Assembly: GCA_017615545.1 (NCBI GenBank)
Contig: JAFZZY010000007.1
Coordinates: 62,001 to 126,000, forward strand
DNA from: Lachnospiraceae bacterium
GTDB taxonomy: Bacteria; Bacillota; Clostridia; Lachnospirales; Lachnospiraceae
Direction of reading: 5' to 3'
Length of the DNA stretch: 64,000 nucleotides
Part shown: in pieces, positions 16,468 through 24,292 of the stretch
Layout of the letters: each line of letters opens with the position of its first letter
Position numbering within the stretch: the first letter of the stretch is position 1
The notes under the pieces: model-generated
The model's input: the letters and a program-made list of their open reading frames with translations, nothing else
Databases searched by the model: none
Told to the model about the DNA's origin: nothing
Program-made: the position numbers and the translations under genes

Positions 16468-18258
16468 TTACATGCGCTCGGGTGCATCAAATCCCAATGT
16501 CCAGATGGCTTGTTCCAGGATCTCCTTCGCGAGAAGGATAAATGCTATATAGCTGCGTTTAACGGCAGCGTCCTCATTGTTAAGGATGTGGGTTTCGTGA
16601 TAAAACTTGTTGAAGCGGTTTGCCACTTCAAAGATGAACGAGCAGACGCGGTGCGGAGCAAGATCCTCATACGCGCTCTGCATGAATTCATTGTAGCGTG
16701 TGAGCATCAGATAGAGCTGGCGCTCGGAAGCATCGGTCGGAGGCAGAAGGTCGCATGCACGATCAGCAGCGGTAACCTTCGTCTTATCACTCGCATCAGC
16801 CGAATCAAAATACTTCTGAAGGATCGATTTGATACGAACGATGGTGTACAGGATATACGGACCTGTGTTTCCGTCAAAGGATGAAAACCGCTGGATATCA
16901 AAGACGTAATCCTTCGATGCCTGGTTGGACAGGTCACCGTATTTCAGCGCTGCGATGCCGATCTTTTCAGCTACGCTCTCATCGACAGGTTCGTCCGGAT
17001 GGTTTTCCTTCATCTTCGAGATGACCTCTTCGCGGATCTCGGAGACCAGCTGTTCCAAACGCATAACACCACCGGTACGTGTCTTAAACGGCTTGCCGTC
17101 GGCGCCGTTCATGGTACCGTTTCCGATAAACGTCAGTTTTGTAGTCTCGGGGATAATGCCGGACTTGCGCGCGCAACGGAATACCTGCGTAAAATGCATA
17201 TCCTGACGTTTATCGACTACATAGATGATATGATCCGGATGATAGTCATGTTCACGCTGTGCCAGGGTAGCCAGATCCGTAGTAGCATAGAGGAAGGCTC
17301 CGTCGGACTTTGTAAGAAGGATCGGAGGGATCTCTTTTGTATCGCTCTCCTCTTTTACATCCATGACCAAAGCGCCCTCGCTCTCGTAGGGAAGGCCTTT
17401 CGCTTTCATATCTGCGATCATGGGCTCGATATACGGCTGGGAATTACTCTCGCCGTACCAAAGATCAAAACTTACATTCAAATTTGCATAGCCAACCTTC
17501 AGATCGGCGATCGACATATCGATCAGCTTCTTCCAAAGGGCACAGTATGCCGGATCTCCGTTCTGAAGGCGGAAGGTCGCCGCATGTGCGCGCTCGCGGA
17601 AGGCCTCATCCTCCTTGGAACGTGCGCTGGCGGTCGGATAATAAACCTCCAGATCCTTTACACAAAAAGGAACTTCTTCGGGATACGGTCCATTATAGTC
17701 CGGATCGAAATAGCAAAGATCCGGGAATTCATCGTGGATCTGCTCGATCACAAGTCCCATCGGCATGCCCCAGTCGCCTAGATGTGCATCACCGATGACC
17801 TTATTGTCAAAAAAGATATTCAGACGTTTCAGCGCCTCACCGATAACAGCGGGACGCATGTGGCCGATATGCAGGCATTTTGCAACATTGGCGCCGCCGT
17901 AATCCAGCACGACCGTTTTCTTCGGGTCGGCAGGCTCACAGCCGTACTTCTTCTCCGCCGCCATGCGCTTCGCATAGTCGCAGAGATATTCTGCCGTTAC
18001 GTTCAGGTTGATGAAACCGGGCATAACGACTTCAACTTTCGAGAAAACATTGTCCGCAGGAAGAGCGGCCACGACCTCATTTGCAATCACGGCCGGAGCC
18101 TTCTTATACTGCTTCGCTCCTGCCATGGCGCCGTTACACTGAAATTCGCAGAGATCCGGTCGGTTTGAAACGCTTACCTTTCCGAGCGCCGCATCGTAAC
18201 CTGCTGCGGCAAATGCATCTCCAAGATATACGCTGATCTCTTCCAAAACTGTTTTCAT
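16468..18258 (-). CDS. argS: Arginyl-tRNA synthetase
   Basis: A 596-residue class I synthetase charging tRNA-Arg. The N-terminal Add-1 domain (about 1-110) is followed by the HIGH motif at 130-133 (KCLHIGHMR) and the domain with YVVDKRQDMHF. The KMSKS equivalent is degenerate, as usual in ArgRS without KMSKS. The C-terminal anticodon-binding DALR domain begins near 480 and ends in the conserved short form APERM. AAGGAG precedes the ATG. It follows glgA after 12 bases. No T-box leader is present in that gap. Confidence 0.96.
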   Translation of the reverse strand: MKTVLEEISVYLGDAFAAAGYDAALGKVSVSNRPDLCEFQCNGAMAGAKQYKKAPAVIANEVVAALPADNVFSKVEVVMPGFINLNVTAEYLCDYAKRMAAEKKYGCEPADPKKTVVLDYGGANVAKCLHIGHMRPAVIGEALKRLNIFFDNKVIGDAHLGDWGMPMGLVIEQIHDEFPDLCYFDPDYNGPYPEEVPFCVKDLEVYYPTASARSKEDEAFRERAHAATFRLQNGDPAYCALWKKLIDMSIADLKVGYANLNVSFDLWYGESNSQPYIEPMIADMKAKGLPYESEGALVMDVKEESDTKEIPPILLTKSDGAFLYATTDLATLAQREHDYHPDHIIYVVDKRQDMHFTQVFRCARKSGIIPETTKLTFIGNGTMNGADGKPFKTRTGGVMRLEQLVSEIREEVISKMKENHPDEPVDESVAEKIGIAALKYGDLSNQASKDYVFDIQRFSSFDGNTGPYILYTIVRIKSILQKYFDSADASDKTKVTAADRACDLLPPTDASERQLYLMLTRYNEFMQSAYEDLAPHRVCSFIFEVANRFNKFYHETHILNNEDAAVKRSYIAFILLAKEILEQAIWTLGFDAPERM

Positions 18259-18270
18259 TGAACTATCTCC

Positions 18271-19755
18271 TTACTTCTTTTCGGAAGCCTTCTTCTTCGT
18301 CTTCGGCTTCTCTTCGGGTACGAGGCTTTCATAGAGCGCCTCATATTTTTTCGCGGATGCATTCCACGAGAAATCACATTCCATCGCGCGGATCACCATT
18401 TCATTGTACTGCTCGCGGTGGCGGTAATACAGGTTTTTGGCGAACTGCAGACGGAACAACATTTCATGCGCATTGTAGTTGGCAAACGAAAAACCGTTGC
18501 CGTTGTTGGCACCGTTCTGGAAATCGGTTACGGTGTCCTTCAGGCCGCCGGTCTCACGGACCAGGGGCAATGTGCCGTAACGCAGGCTCATGAGCTGCGA
18601 CAGACCGCAAGGCTCGAAGAGCGACGGCATCAAAAACAGGTCGCAGGCCGCATAGATGCGGTGCGAAAGATCTTCGGAATAAAAGATGTTCGAAGATACG
18701 CGGTCGGGCTTCTGGGAAGCATGCCAGTTGAAGAGGTCTTCGTACTGCTTCTCTCCCGTTCCGAGAACGACGAGCTGAACGTCATCCGTCAGGATCTCGT
18801 CGATGACGTGACGGATCAGATCCAGGCCCTTCTGGGAAGTCAATCGGGAAATAATACCGATCATGAAGACATCGCCGTCTTCCTTCAGATGCAGTTCCTT
18901 CTGGAGAGCGATCTTATTCGCCCGCTTTCCTTCGATCGCAGTGTTTATGTTGTATTTTCGGGTCAATGAACTGTCGGTTTCCGGGTCATAGACCTTATAG
19001 TCGATACCGTTCAAAATGCCCTGCAACTGCCCTGCTTTTGCACGCATCAGGCCGTCCAGACCTTCGCCGAAGAACGGCTGCTGGATCTCTTTTGCATAGG
19101 TCTCGCTGACCGTCGTGATGACGTCGGAATATACCAGGCCGCCCTTTAAGAGGTTGCCGTTGCCATAGCATTCGAGTTTATCGGGAGTGAAGTAATAATC
19201 GGACAGACCGGTCATGTTTTTGATCGTCGAAACGTCCCAGGTGCCCTGGAATTTCAGGTTATGGATCGTCATGATGGTCTTGATGCCCATGAAGAACATG
19301 TCGCCCTGGAACGAATCGTTCAGATACACGGGAACCAGGCCGGCCTGCCAGTCATGACAATGGATGATATCGGGTCGGAAGCCGATCAGCGGCAGGCAGG
19401 AAAGCACCTGACGCGAAAAGAAGGCAAACTTCTCGATATCTTCGTACATATTGTGATACGGCCAGGGGCCGCCGAAATAAAACTCGCTGTCGATGAAGTA
19501 GAAATGGATACCGTCGTATTCCATCTCAAGAATACCGACGTACTGGTTGCGCCAGCAGAAATCGGTATAATAATGGGTCACGTATTTCATCTGAGAAGAA
19601 AACTTCTCGGGAAGGCACAAGTACTTCGGCATGATCACGCGGACATCGTATTTCTTTTTGTCGATATACTTCGGCAACGAGCCGATCACATCCGCTAAGC
19701 CTCCGGTCTTGATGAAGGGCACACACTCAGAAGCTACAAAAAGCACATTTTTCAT
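18271..19755 (-). CDS. glgA: Glycogen synthase (ADP-glucose starch synthase, GT5)
   Basis: A 494-residue GT-B glycosyltransferase that extends alpha-1,4-glucan from ADP-glucose. I chose the ATG at 19755 because AAAGGAGGTAA lies just upstream; a start at 19782 would sit at the predicted transcription start. The N-terminal signature ECVPFIKTGGLADV holds the ADP-glucose-binding K16-T-G-G. The C-terminal domain has ISRLTSQKGLDL, LGTGEKQYE and PSLFEPCGLSQL. A Lys-rich tail (about 482-494) is unusual. No other glg genes are in the window, so the glycogen pathway is split. Confidence 0.95.
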   Translation of the reverse strand: MKNVLFVASECVPFIKTGGLADVIGSLPKYIDKKKYDVRVIMPKYLCLPEKFSSQMKYVTHYYTDFCWRNQYVGILEMEYDGIHFYFIDSEFYFGGPWPYHNMYEDIEKFAFFSRQVLSCLPLIGFRPDIIHCHDWQAGLVPVYLNDSFQGDMFFMGIKTIMTIHNLKFQGTWDVSTIKNMTGLSDYYFTPDKLECYGNGNLLKGGLVYSDVITTVSETYAKEIQQPFFGEGLDGLMRAKAGQLQGILNGIDYKVYDPETDSSLTRKYNINTAIEGKRANKIALQKELHLKEDGDVFMIGIISRLTSQKGLDLIRHVIDEILTDDVQLVVLGTGEKQYEDLFNWHASQKPDRVSSNIFYSEDLSHRIYAACDLFLMPSLFEPCGLSQLMSLRYGTLPLVRETGGLKDTVTDFQNGANNGNGFSFANYNAHEMLFRLQFAKNLYYRHREQYNEMVIRAMECDFSWNASAKKYEALYESLVPEEKPKTKKKASEKK

Positions 19756-19783
19756 AGGCTTACCTCCTTTTCCGAAACTCATG

Positions 19784-19811
19784 TTTATATCATTCTACTA
19801 TAAATCGTCGA
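19784..19811 (-). promoter_or_regulatory. Probable promoter of glgA-argS
   Basis: On the minus strand, TCGACG (19811-19806), a 16-base spacer and TATAAA (19789-19784) with a TG extended -10. The -35 is weak. It supports the downstream glgA start. Confidence 0.45.
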
Positions 19812-19842
19812 AAAAATAAAGCCTAAAATGACAGTTGAAGCA

Positions 19843-20205
19843 TCAATTCTTCAGGATGGGGCGAAAAGTATCGGTCACATCGGTCGCGTCTTTCCACATG
19901 CGCTCCAGGTTGTAGAACGAACGCGCTTCATCGGAAAAAATGTGCACGAGGCAGAAGCCGTAGTCCATTAGGATCCAGGTATCACTGCCCGCTCCCTCGA
20001 TGCTCTTCACGGAGCAGCCTGCTTTCGTCAGCTTCTCGTCCACATTGTCCGCCATAGCGACCATCTGGTTCTGCGAAGATGCGGACGCGATCACGAAGTA
20101 GTCTGCGATCGTGCTGATCTTCTCTATGTCGAGTACTTTGATCGCATGCGCCTTTTTGTCATCCAATGCGTCATATACGATCTTGATCATTTCTTCAAAA
20201 TTCAT
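19843..20205 (-). CDS. rsfS: Ribosome silencing factor RsfS (Iojap/YbeB)
   Basis: A 120-residue protein that binds L14 on the 50S subunit and blocks subunit joining when nutrients fall. The ATG at 20205 has AAGGAGG four bases upstream and overlaps the yqeK stop by four bases (ATGA); the longer frame from 20226 is not needed. The family blocks KVLDIEKISTIADYFVIASA, VEGAGSD-like IEGAGSDTWILMDYG and VHIF are present. The nadD-yqeK-rsfS order is the classic Firmicutes one. Confidence 0.95.
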   Translation of the reverse strand: MNFEEMIKIVYDALDDKKAHAIKVLDIEKISTIADYFVIASASSQNQMVAMADNVDEKLTKAGCSVKSIEGAGSDTWILMDYGFCLVHIFSDEARSFYNLERMWKDATDVTDTFRPILKN

Positions 20206-20795
20206 TTTTCCTCCTTGGATCTGCATACCTCTTCATAGTATTTGCAGACCTCTGCCGTCAGCGGAGAGATCTCCGCGGATTTTTTACTCAAATATTCACA
20301 GCAATGCTTTGCGATCTCATATACCGCGCGGTCAATGTCTGAAAAAGCGACTCTCCGTAAGTGTTCCTGGATCTTCGCATCGATCTTCGTGCGGTTTGGC
20401 TCGATAAAATCGGCCACATACAGGATCTTCTCCAGAAGCGTCATATCGATCTTTCCGGTCGTATGCCACAGGATCGCGGACACGATATCGGGATCGTTGA
20501 TCTTATACTTCTTTCGGACGACGACCGCTCCCGCTTTCGCATGCAGGAGGCCGGTGTTCTGCAGTCGCTTTTCTCCGGGATCATAGCCGCCCTCTTCGCA
20601 CAGATCCAGCATGGTTTGGACGGACAGGTATTTGGCACAGTCGTGCAAAAGTCCGGCGACCAAAGCCTTATCGACGAGGGAAGGATCATAGCGCATCGCC
20701 AGCGCCGCGGATGTATAAGCAACGCCCTCGGAATGCTCGTAACGTTCCTTCTTTAACGCTTTTTTCAGTTCTTTACGGATCTCTGAAAGTTCCAT
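20202..20795 (-). CDS. yqeK: YqeK HD-domain hydrolase (Ap4A hydrolase family)
   Basis: A 197-residue HD-superfamily protein. A TTG-initiated longer form starts at 20816, but the ATG at 20795 has GAGG nine bases upstream and gives the normal N-terminus. Metal-binding motifs are YEHSEGVAYT, GLLHDCAKYLS (the HD pair), an internal LLHAKAG and ILWHTTG. YqeK enzymes of Gram-positives cleave diadenosine tetraphosphate symmetrically to ADP. The gene lies between nadD and rsfS with a four-base overlap to rsfS, indicating co-translation. Confidence 0.92.
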   Translation of the reverse strand: MELSEIRKELKKALKKERYEHSEGVAYTSAALAMRYDPSLVDKALVAGLLHDCAKYLSVQTMLDLCEEGGYDPGEKRLQNTGLLHAKAGAVVVRKKYKINDPDIVSAILWHTTGKIDMTLLEKILYVADFIEPNRTKIDAKIQEHLRRVAFSDIDRAVYEIAKHCCEYLSKKSAEISPLTAEVCKYYEEVCRSKEEK

Positions 20796-20812
20796 CTTTG
20801 TAACCTCTTCTA

Positions 20813-21445
20813 TCAATCCTGTGCTTCGGTATCTTTATACAACCCCCGCTTCCGGATGATCTTAAGCACCGGTTCGGGCAGGTATTCCGAAGCTTTTTTA
20901 CTGCTTGGATCGGTCAATGCTTCGCGCAGCTCGGTCGAAGAAATATCGACCGTATCATCCTTCCGGAAGATCGTGATCTTCGCGTTGAACTTCTTTCGAA
21001 GCATGGACGCATAATCCCGGACAAAGGCGTAATCATTGACCGTACGATAATAAACGCCGATATGCGCCAGGGAAAAGATCACCTCAGGCTCATACCAGTG
21101 GTCCATATAACACAGGGAGTCGGATCCGACCAAAAGATACAGGCGCACGTCCTTTCCATACTCTTTCGTCAGGATGCGCAAAGTATCCGCAGTATAGGAA
21201 ACGCCTTCCTTATCCAGTTCCAGACGGGAGCAGGAAAACGAAGGCTCATCGGCGATGGCGGCCTCCACCATCTGTGCGCGCAGATCGCCGTCGGTCATAT
21301 GGACATTTTGTTTGTGCGGAGGGATGCATGCGGGCATAAAAAGAACTTCATCCAGCTTAAGGCGCCGCAAAGCGGCTTTACCGATGGCCAGATGACCTTT
21401 ATGGATCGGATTAAACGTTCCTCCCAGGATCCCGATTTTTTTCAT
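20813..21445 (-). CDS. nadD: Nicotinate-nucleotide adenylyltransferase
   Basis: A 210-residue nucleotidyltransferase that converts nicotinate mononucleotide and ATP to deamido-NAD. The signatures GILGGTFNPIHKGHLAIG (residues about 4-21, with the HxGH ATP site) and the C-terminal ISSTELR block are intact. MPACIPPHK is the substrate loop. GAGG precedes the ATG. The stop lies inside the region preceding yqeK, so the genes are tightly coupled. Confidence 0.95.
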   Translation of the reverse strand: MKKIGILGGTFNPIHKGHLAIGKAALRRLKLDEVLFMPACIPPHKQNVHMTDGDLRAQMVEAAIADEPSFSCSRLELDKEGVSYTADTLRILTKEYGKDVRLYLLVGSDSLCYMDHWYEPEVIFSLAHIGVYYRTVNDYAFVRDYASMLRKKFNAKITIFRKDDTVDISSTELREALTDPSSKKASEYLPEPVLKIIRKRGLYKDTEAQD

Positions 21446-21462
21446 GCAATGTGCCTCTGTGT

Positions 21463-21750
21463 TTATTCGTACTTTCTGCCTTTCGGATCTGCCGCCGGCT
21501 TATACAGGACGATCTTCTTTCCGATCACCTGAACCAGCGTGGAATGTGTACGTTCAGCAAGCATCTGCGCGATCACATTCGTGTCGTCGAGACAGTTCTT
21601 CAAAACATTGATCTTAATGAGTTCGCGTGCCTCGAGCGCCTCCGCAATGGCGGTCGTGATCTCCGGCGTGAGCGATCCCTTGCCGATCTGGAAGATCGGC
21701 TGTATCTTCATGGCTGCGCCTTTTAATATGGCGCGTTGTTTACTGGTCAT
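21463..21750 (-). CDS. yhbY: YhbY-type (CRM domain) RNA-binding protein
   Basis: A 95-residue single CRM-domain protein (MTSKQRAILKGAA, IGKGSLTPEI, ELIKINVLKNC, RTHSTLVQVIGKKIVLYKP). The family associates with pre-50S ribosomal particles. It lies between obgE and nadD, another ribosome-assembly context. CAGGTGA precedes the ATG. Length is normal. Confidence 0.93.
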   Translation of the reverse strand: MTSKQRAILKGAAMKIQPIFQIGKGSLTPEITTAIAEALEARELIKINVLKNCLDDTNVIAQMLAERTHSTLVQVIGKKIVLYKPAADPKGRKYE

Positions 21751-21762
21751 AATATCACCTGC

Positions 21763-23049
21763 TTACTTGTAATAGTCAAATGCGAGGCCATACATGCGGA
21801 CGGTATCGCCCTCCTGGATGCCGGCCTTCTCCAGGTCGTCCAGGATACCACTTTTCTTAAGAAATTCCTGAAAGAAACCGAAGCCTTTCTCGGAATCCAG
21901 ATTGGTATAACCGAGCATCTTCTCGATACGGGGGCCTTCGACAACGTATTCTCCCTCGGAATTCACTTCGACGGTATACGGCAGATCTGCGTTCGCATCG
22001 TAGGTATATTCAAACTCGGGCTCGAATACGGTGACCTCCTGCGGAAGTGTTGCCAAAACCTCTTTCAGGCAGAGCAAAACCTCCTTGATACCCTTACCGC
22101 TGACTGCAGAGATGGGAAATACGCCGACGGCCTGATCGGAAAATGCTTTCTTCAGGCGATCAACAACAGCCTCAGTCTCTTCCTCCGTCAACGCATCGGT
22201 CTTATTGGCTGCAATGACCCAGGGACGCTTTGCGATCTCGGGATCATAGGCTTCGAGCTCATGACAGATCGTTTTGATATCCTCTACCGGATCCCGGCCT
22301 TCCACACTTGCCGCATCGACGATGTGAAGGATGACCTTCGTGCGCTCGATATGACGCAGGAAGGAATGTCCCAGGCCGACGCCCTCGCTGGCGCCCTCAA
22401 TAAGTCCCGGAATGTCAGCGATGACGAAACCGTCGATCCCGTCAAAATCTACGACACCGAGATGCGGGTTAATGGTCGTGAACGGGTAGTTCGCGATCTC
22501 CGGACGCGCGTTCGAAACACGTGTCAGGAAGGTGGATTTACCGACGTTCGGATAGCCGACCAGACCGACATCCGCGATGACTTTCAGTTCCATGAGAAGA
22601 TACAGTTCCTGAGCTTCCTGGCCCGGTTTCGCGTATTTCGGAACCTGCATGGTCGCGGTCGCATAGTGCATATTGCCCAGACCGCCCCTGCCGCCGTGAA
22701 GCACGGTAACACGAGTGTTCTCGCCGGAGAGGTCCGCAACGATCTTGCCGGAATTCTCCTCACGCAGGACCGTGCCTTCGGGCACACGAATAATAAGGTC
22801 AGCTCCGTCCCTGCCGTGGCAACGACGCTTACCGCCCTCTTCACCGTTTTCTGCGATATATTTGCGGATGTGACGGAAGTCCGTCAGACCGTTCATACCT
22901 TTATCCACCTGGAAAATGATATCTCCGCCCTTGCCGCCGTCACCGCCGTCAGGACCGCCGTTTGCCACATATTTCTCTCTGCGGAAGCTTACGTGGCCGT
23001 CGCCGCCTTTACCGGAACGGACATAGATCTTAGCGCGATCAGCAAACAT
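21763..23049 (-). CDS. obgE: GTPase Obg (50S assembly / stringent response)
   Basis: A 428-residue GTPase. I used the ATG at 23049 (MFADRAKIYV), which is ten bases after GGAG; an ATG nine bases earlier sits too close. Domains: glycine-rich Obg fold (1-157, GKGGDGHVSFRREKYV), G domain with GYPNVGKST, DIPGL and NKTD, and a C-terminal OCT domain (about 345-428), present in Firmicutes Obg. It acts in late 50S assembly and binds ppGpp. A hairpin region with attenuator-like features precedes it. Confidence 0.96.
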   Translation of the reverse strand: MFADRAKIYVRSGKGGDGHVSFRREKYVANGGPDGGDGGKGGDIIFQVDKGMNGLTDFRHIRKYIAENGEEGGKRRCHGRDGADLIIRVPEGTVLREENSGKIVADLSGENTRVTVLHGGRGGLGNMHYATATMQVPKYAKPGQEAQELYLLMELKVIADVGLVGYPNVGKSTFLTRVSNARPEIANYPFTTINPHLGVVDFDGIDGFVIADIPGLIEGASEGVGLGHSFLRHIERTKVILHIVDAASVEGRDPVEDIKTICHELEAYDPEIAKRPWVIAANKTDALTEEETEAVVDRLKKAFSDQAVGVFPISAVSGKGIKEVLLCLKEVLATLPQEVTVFEPEFEYTYDANADLPYTVEVNSEGEYVVEGPRIEKMLGYTNLDSEKGFGFFQEFLKKSGILDDLEKAGIQEGDTVRMYGLAFDYYK

Positions 23050-23068
23050 GGAATGCATCTCCTTTTTT

Positions 23069-23132
23069 ATAAAAGAAAGCTCTAAATCATAGTTACCTAA
23101 GATCTAGAGCTTTCGGCCTATCAAACGAAAGC
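23069..23132 (-). terminator. Intrinsic terminator / possible attenuator between rpmA and obgE
   Basis: On the minus strand, GAAAGCTCTAGATC (23114-23101) pairs with GATTTAGAGCTTTC (23088-23075), and TTTTAT follows. Just 5' of it, GCTTTCG (23132-23126) can instead pair with CGAAAGC (23115-23109), whose last six bases are the first arm of the terminator. The two stems cannot form together, the layout of an attenuator. Alternative-pairing control is inference; the terminator hairpin is directly visible. Confidence 0.75.
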
Positions 23133-23181
23133 ACCGCTCTCGTTCGTATGTACCCGCAGGTTACTGTCGGATACGCTTAAA

Positions 23182-23466
23182 TTACTCAGCTACCGGATAA
23201 ACAGAAACCTGCTTTCTGTCTCTGCCTAATCTTTCGAAACGAACTACGCCGTCAACAGTTGCGAACAGTGTATCGTCGCCGCCGCGTCCAACGTTGTTTC
23301 CGGGATGAATCTTAGTGCCGCGCTGTCTGTAAAGGATGTTACCAGCCTTAACAAACTGACCGTCAGCTCTCTTCGCGCCCAATCTCTTGGACTCGGAATC
23401 TCTACCGTTCTTCGTAGAACCTACGCCCTTTTTATGAGCGAATAACTGAAGGTTCAATTTAAACAT
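23182..23466 (-). CDS. rpmA: 50S ribosomal protein L27 with cleavable N-terminus
   Basis: A 94-residue ribosomal protein whose N-terminus reaches the peptidyl-transferase centre. It starts MFKLNLQLF followed by [15 protein letters not shown]. The first nine residues are the Firmicutes pre-sequence removed by the Prp protease. The protease gene lies three bases upstream. AGGAGGT precedes the ATG. It is the third gene of the rplU-prp-rpmA unit. Confidence 0.97.
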   Translation of the reverse strand: MFKLNLQLFAHKKGVGSTKNGRDSESKRLGAKRADGQFVKAGNILYRQRGTKIHPGNNVGRGGDDTLFATVDGVVRFERLGRDRKQVSVYPVAE

Positions 23467-23469
23467 GGT

Positions 23470-23835
23470 CTATACCTCCTGATCGTTAATCTTCGTAAAA
23501 GTTCCATTGATCTTTTTGTATGCCTGGATGCGGATGTAATCTTCATACTCCTGTTCCAACATACATAAGCCGTTAAGCATGGCTTGAAAAAGTAATCTGC
23601 CTTTCTCTAAAGGCTGCTCTTTGAAGCGAAAATGAATGACACCACGATCCTCATCGATCTCGGAAACAAACGGTTCATCCGTAAGTTCATTCAGGCTGCT
23701 CAAAAACGTATAACAAAGTATGGACGTTCCCGCGCAGACGGTGTCTTTTCCTCTTCGATCAAAGCCGGCATGACCGGTGACACGAAAGCCAAACGGCTCA
23801 TCGTTTTCATCAAATAAAATACATGCCTTTATCAT
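23470..23835 (-). CDS. prp: Ribosomal-processing cysteine protease Prp (YsxB)
   Basis: A 121-residue cysteine protease that cuts the L27 pre-sequence. The catalytic pair is H22 (VTGHAGF) and C34 (DTVCAGTSIL), spaced as in the family. It lies between rplU and rpmA, the conserved position for this gene. The region before the ATG has only a weak ribosome binding site, so translation may be coupled to rplU, which ends nine bases upstream. Its target motif LNLQLF is present in the neighbouring L27. Confidence 0.94.
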   Translation of the reverse strand: MIKACILFDENDEPFGFRVTGHAGFDRRGKDTVCAGTSILCYTFLSSLNELTDEPFVSEIDEDRGVIHFRFKEQPLEKGRLLFQAMLNGLCMLEQEYEDYIRIQAYKKINGTFTKINDQEV

Positions 23836-23844
23836 AGTCTTGAA

Positions 23845-24153
23845 TTAAGCGTTGATCTTTTCGATCTTCACTTCGGTGTACTGCTGTCTGTGTCCGTTCT
23901 TCTTGTGATATCCGGACTTTCTCTTGTACTTGTAAACGATAACCTTTTCGGCTTTTCCGTTACCCAATACGGTAGCGCTGACTGTTGCACCTGCAACGGT
24001 CGGCTCACCAACCTTGAGCTCTCCGGCATTTACTGCAAGAACCTGATCAAAAGTGTACTCAGAACCTTCCTCAACGCCGAGCTTCTCAACGCGAATGACA
24101 TCTCCTTCGGATACTTTGTACTGCTTTCCACCTGTTGCAATAATTGCGTACAT
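23845..24153 (-). CDS. rplU: 50S ribosomal protein L21
   Basis: A 102-residue protein with the full family pattern ([23 protein letters not shown], and the C-terminal [19 protein letters not shown]). AGGAGGT precedes the ATG. It heads the rplU-prp-rpmA(-obgE) unit behind a strong promoter and a structured leader. Confidence 0.98.
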   Translation of the reverse strand: MYAIIATGGKQYKVSEGDVIRVEKLGVEEGSEYTFDQVLAVNAGELKVGEPTVAGATVSATVLGNGKAEKVIVYKYKRKSGYHKKNGHRQQYTEVKIEKINA

Positions 24154-24253
24154 ATAGGCACCTCCTATTTATCATTACTCGCCGACTTCGGCGGCTGAGG
24201 CACCTCGAACCGAGATGATCTCAACACTTGAAAAGCCCCATCGAGCGGCATAC
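24154..24253 (-). ncRNA. Probable ribosomal protein L21 leader
   Basis: The roughly 100-base 5' leader on the minus strand folds into CATCTCG/CGAGGTG (24217-24201, loop GTT) and CGCCGA/TCGGCG (24193-24180). Position and hairpins resemble the L21 leader of Firmicutes, an autoregulatory element bound by L21. A covariance-model search was not possible, so the assignment rests on location and visible stems. Confidence 0.6.
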
Positions 24254-24259
24254 CCAAAA

Positions 24260-24288
24260 AGTATAGCACATTCAATGAGGCTTGTCAA
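24260..24288 (-). promoter_or_regulatory. Strong promoter of rplU-prp-rpmA
   Basis: On the minus strand, TTGACA (24288-24283), 17 bases, then TATACT (24265-24260), with TGTGC before the -10. The -35 starts five bases past the stop of the upstream transporter gene. Confidence 0.9.
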
Positions 24289-24292
24289 CGAT

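Noticed and set aside
21736..23085. 449-codon frame opposite obgE, and 415-codon frame at 57652 opposite the GH2 gene
   Set aside because: Both are composition shadows of well-supported minus-strand genes.
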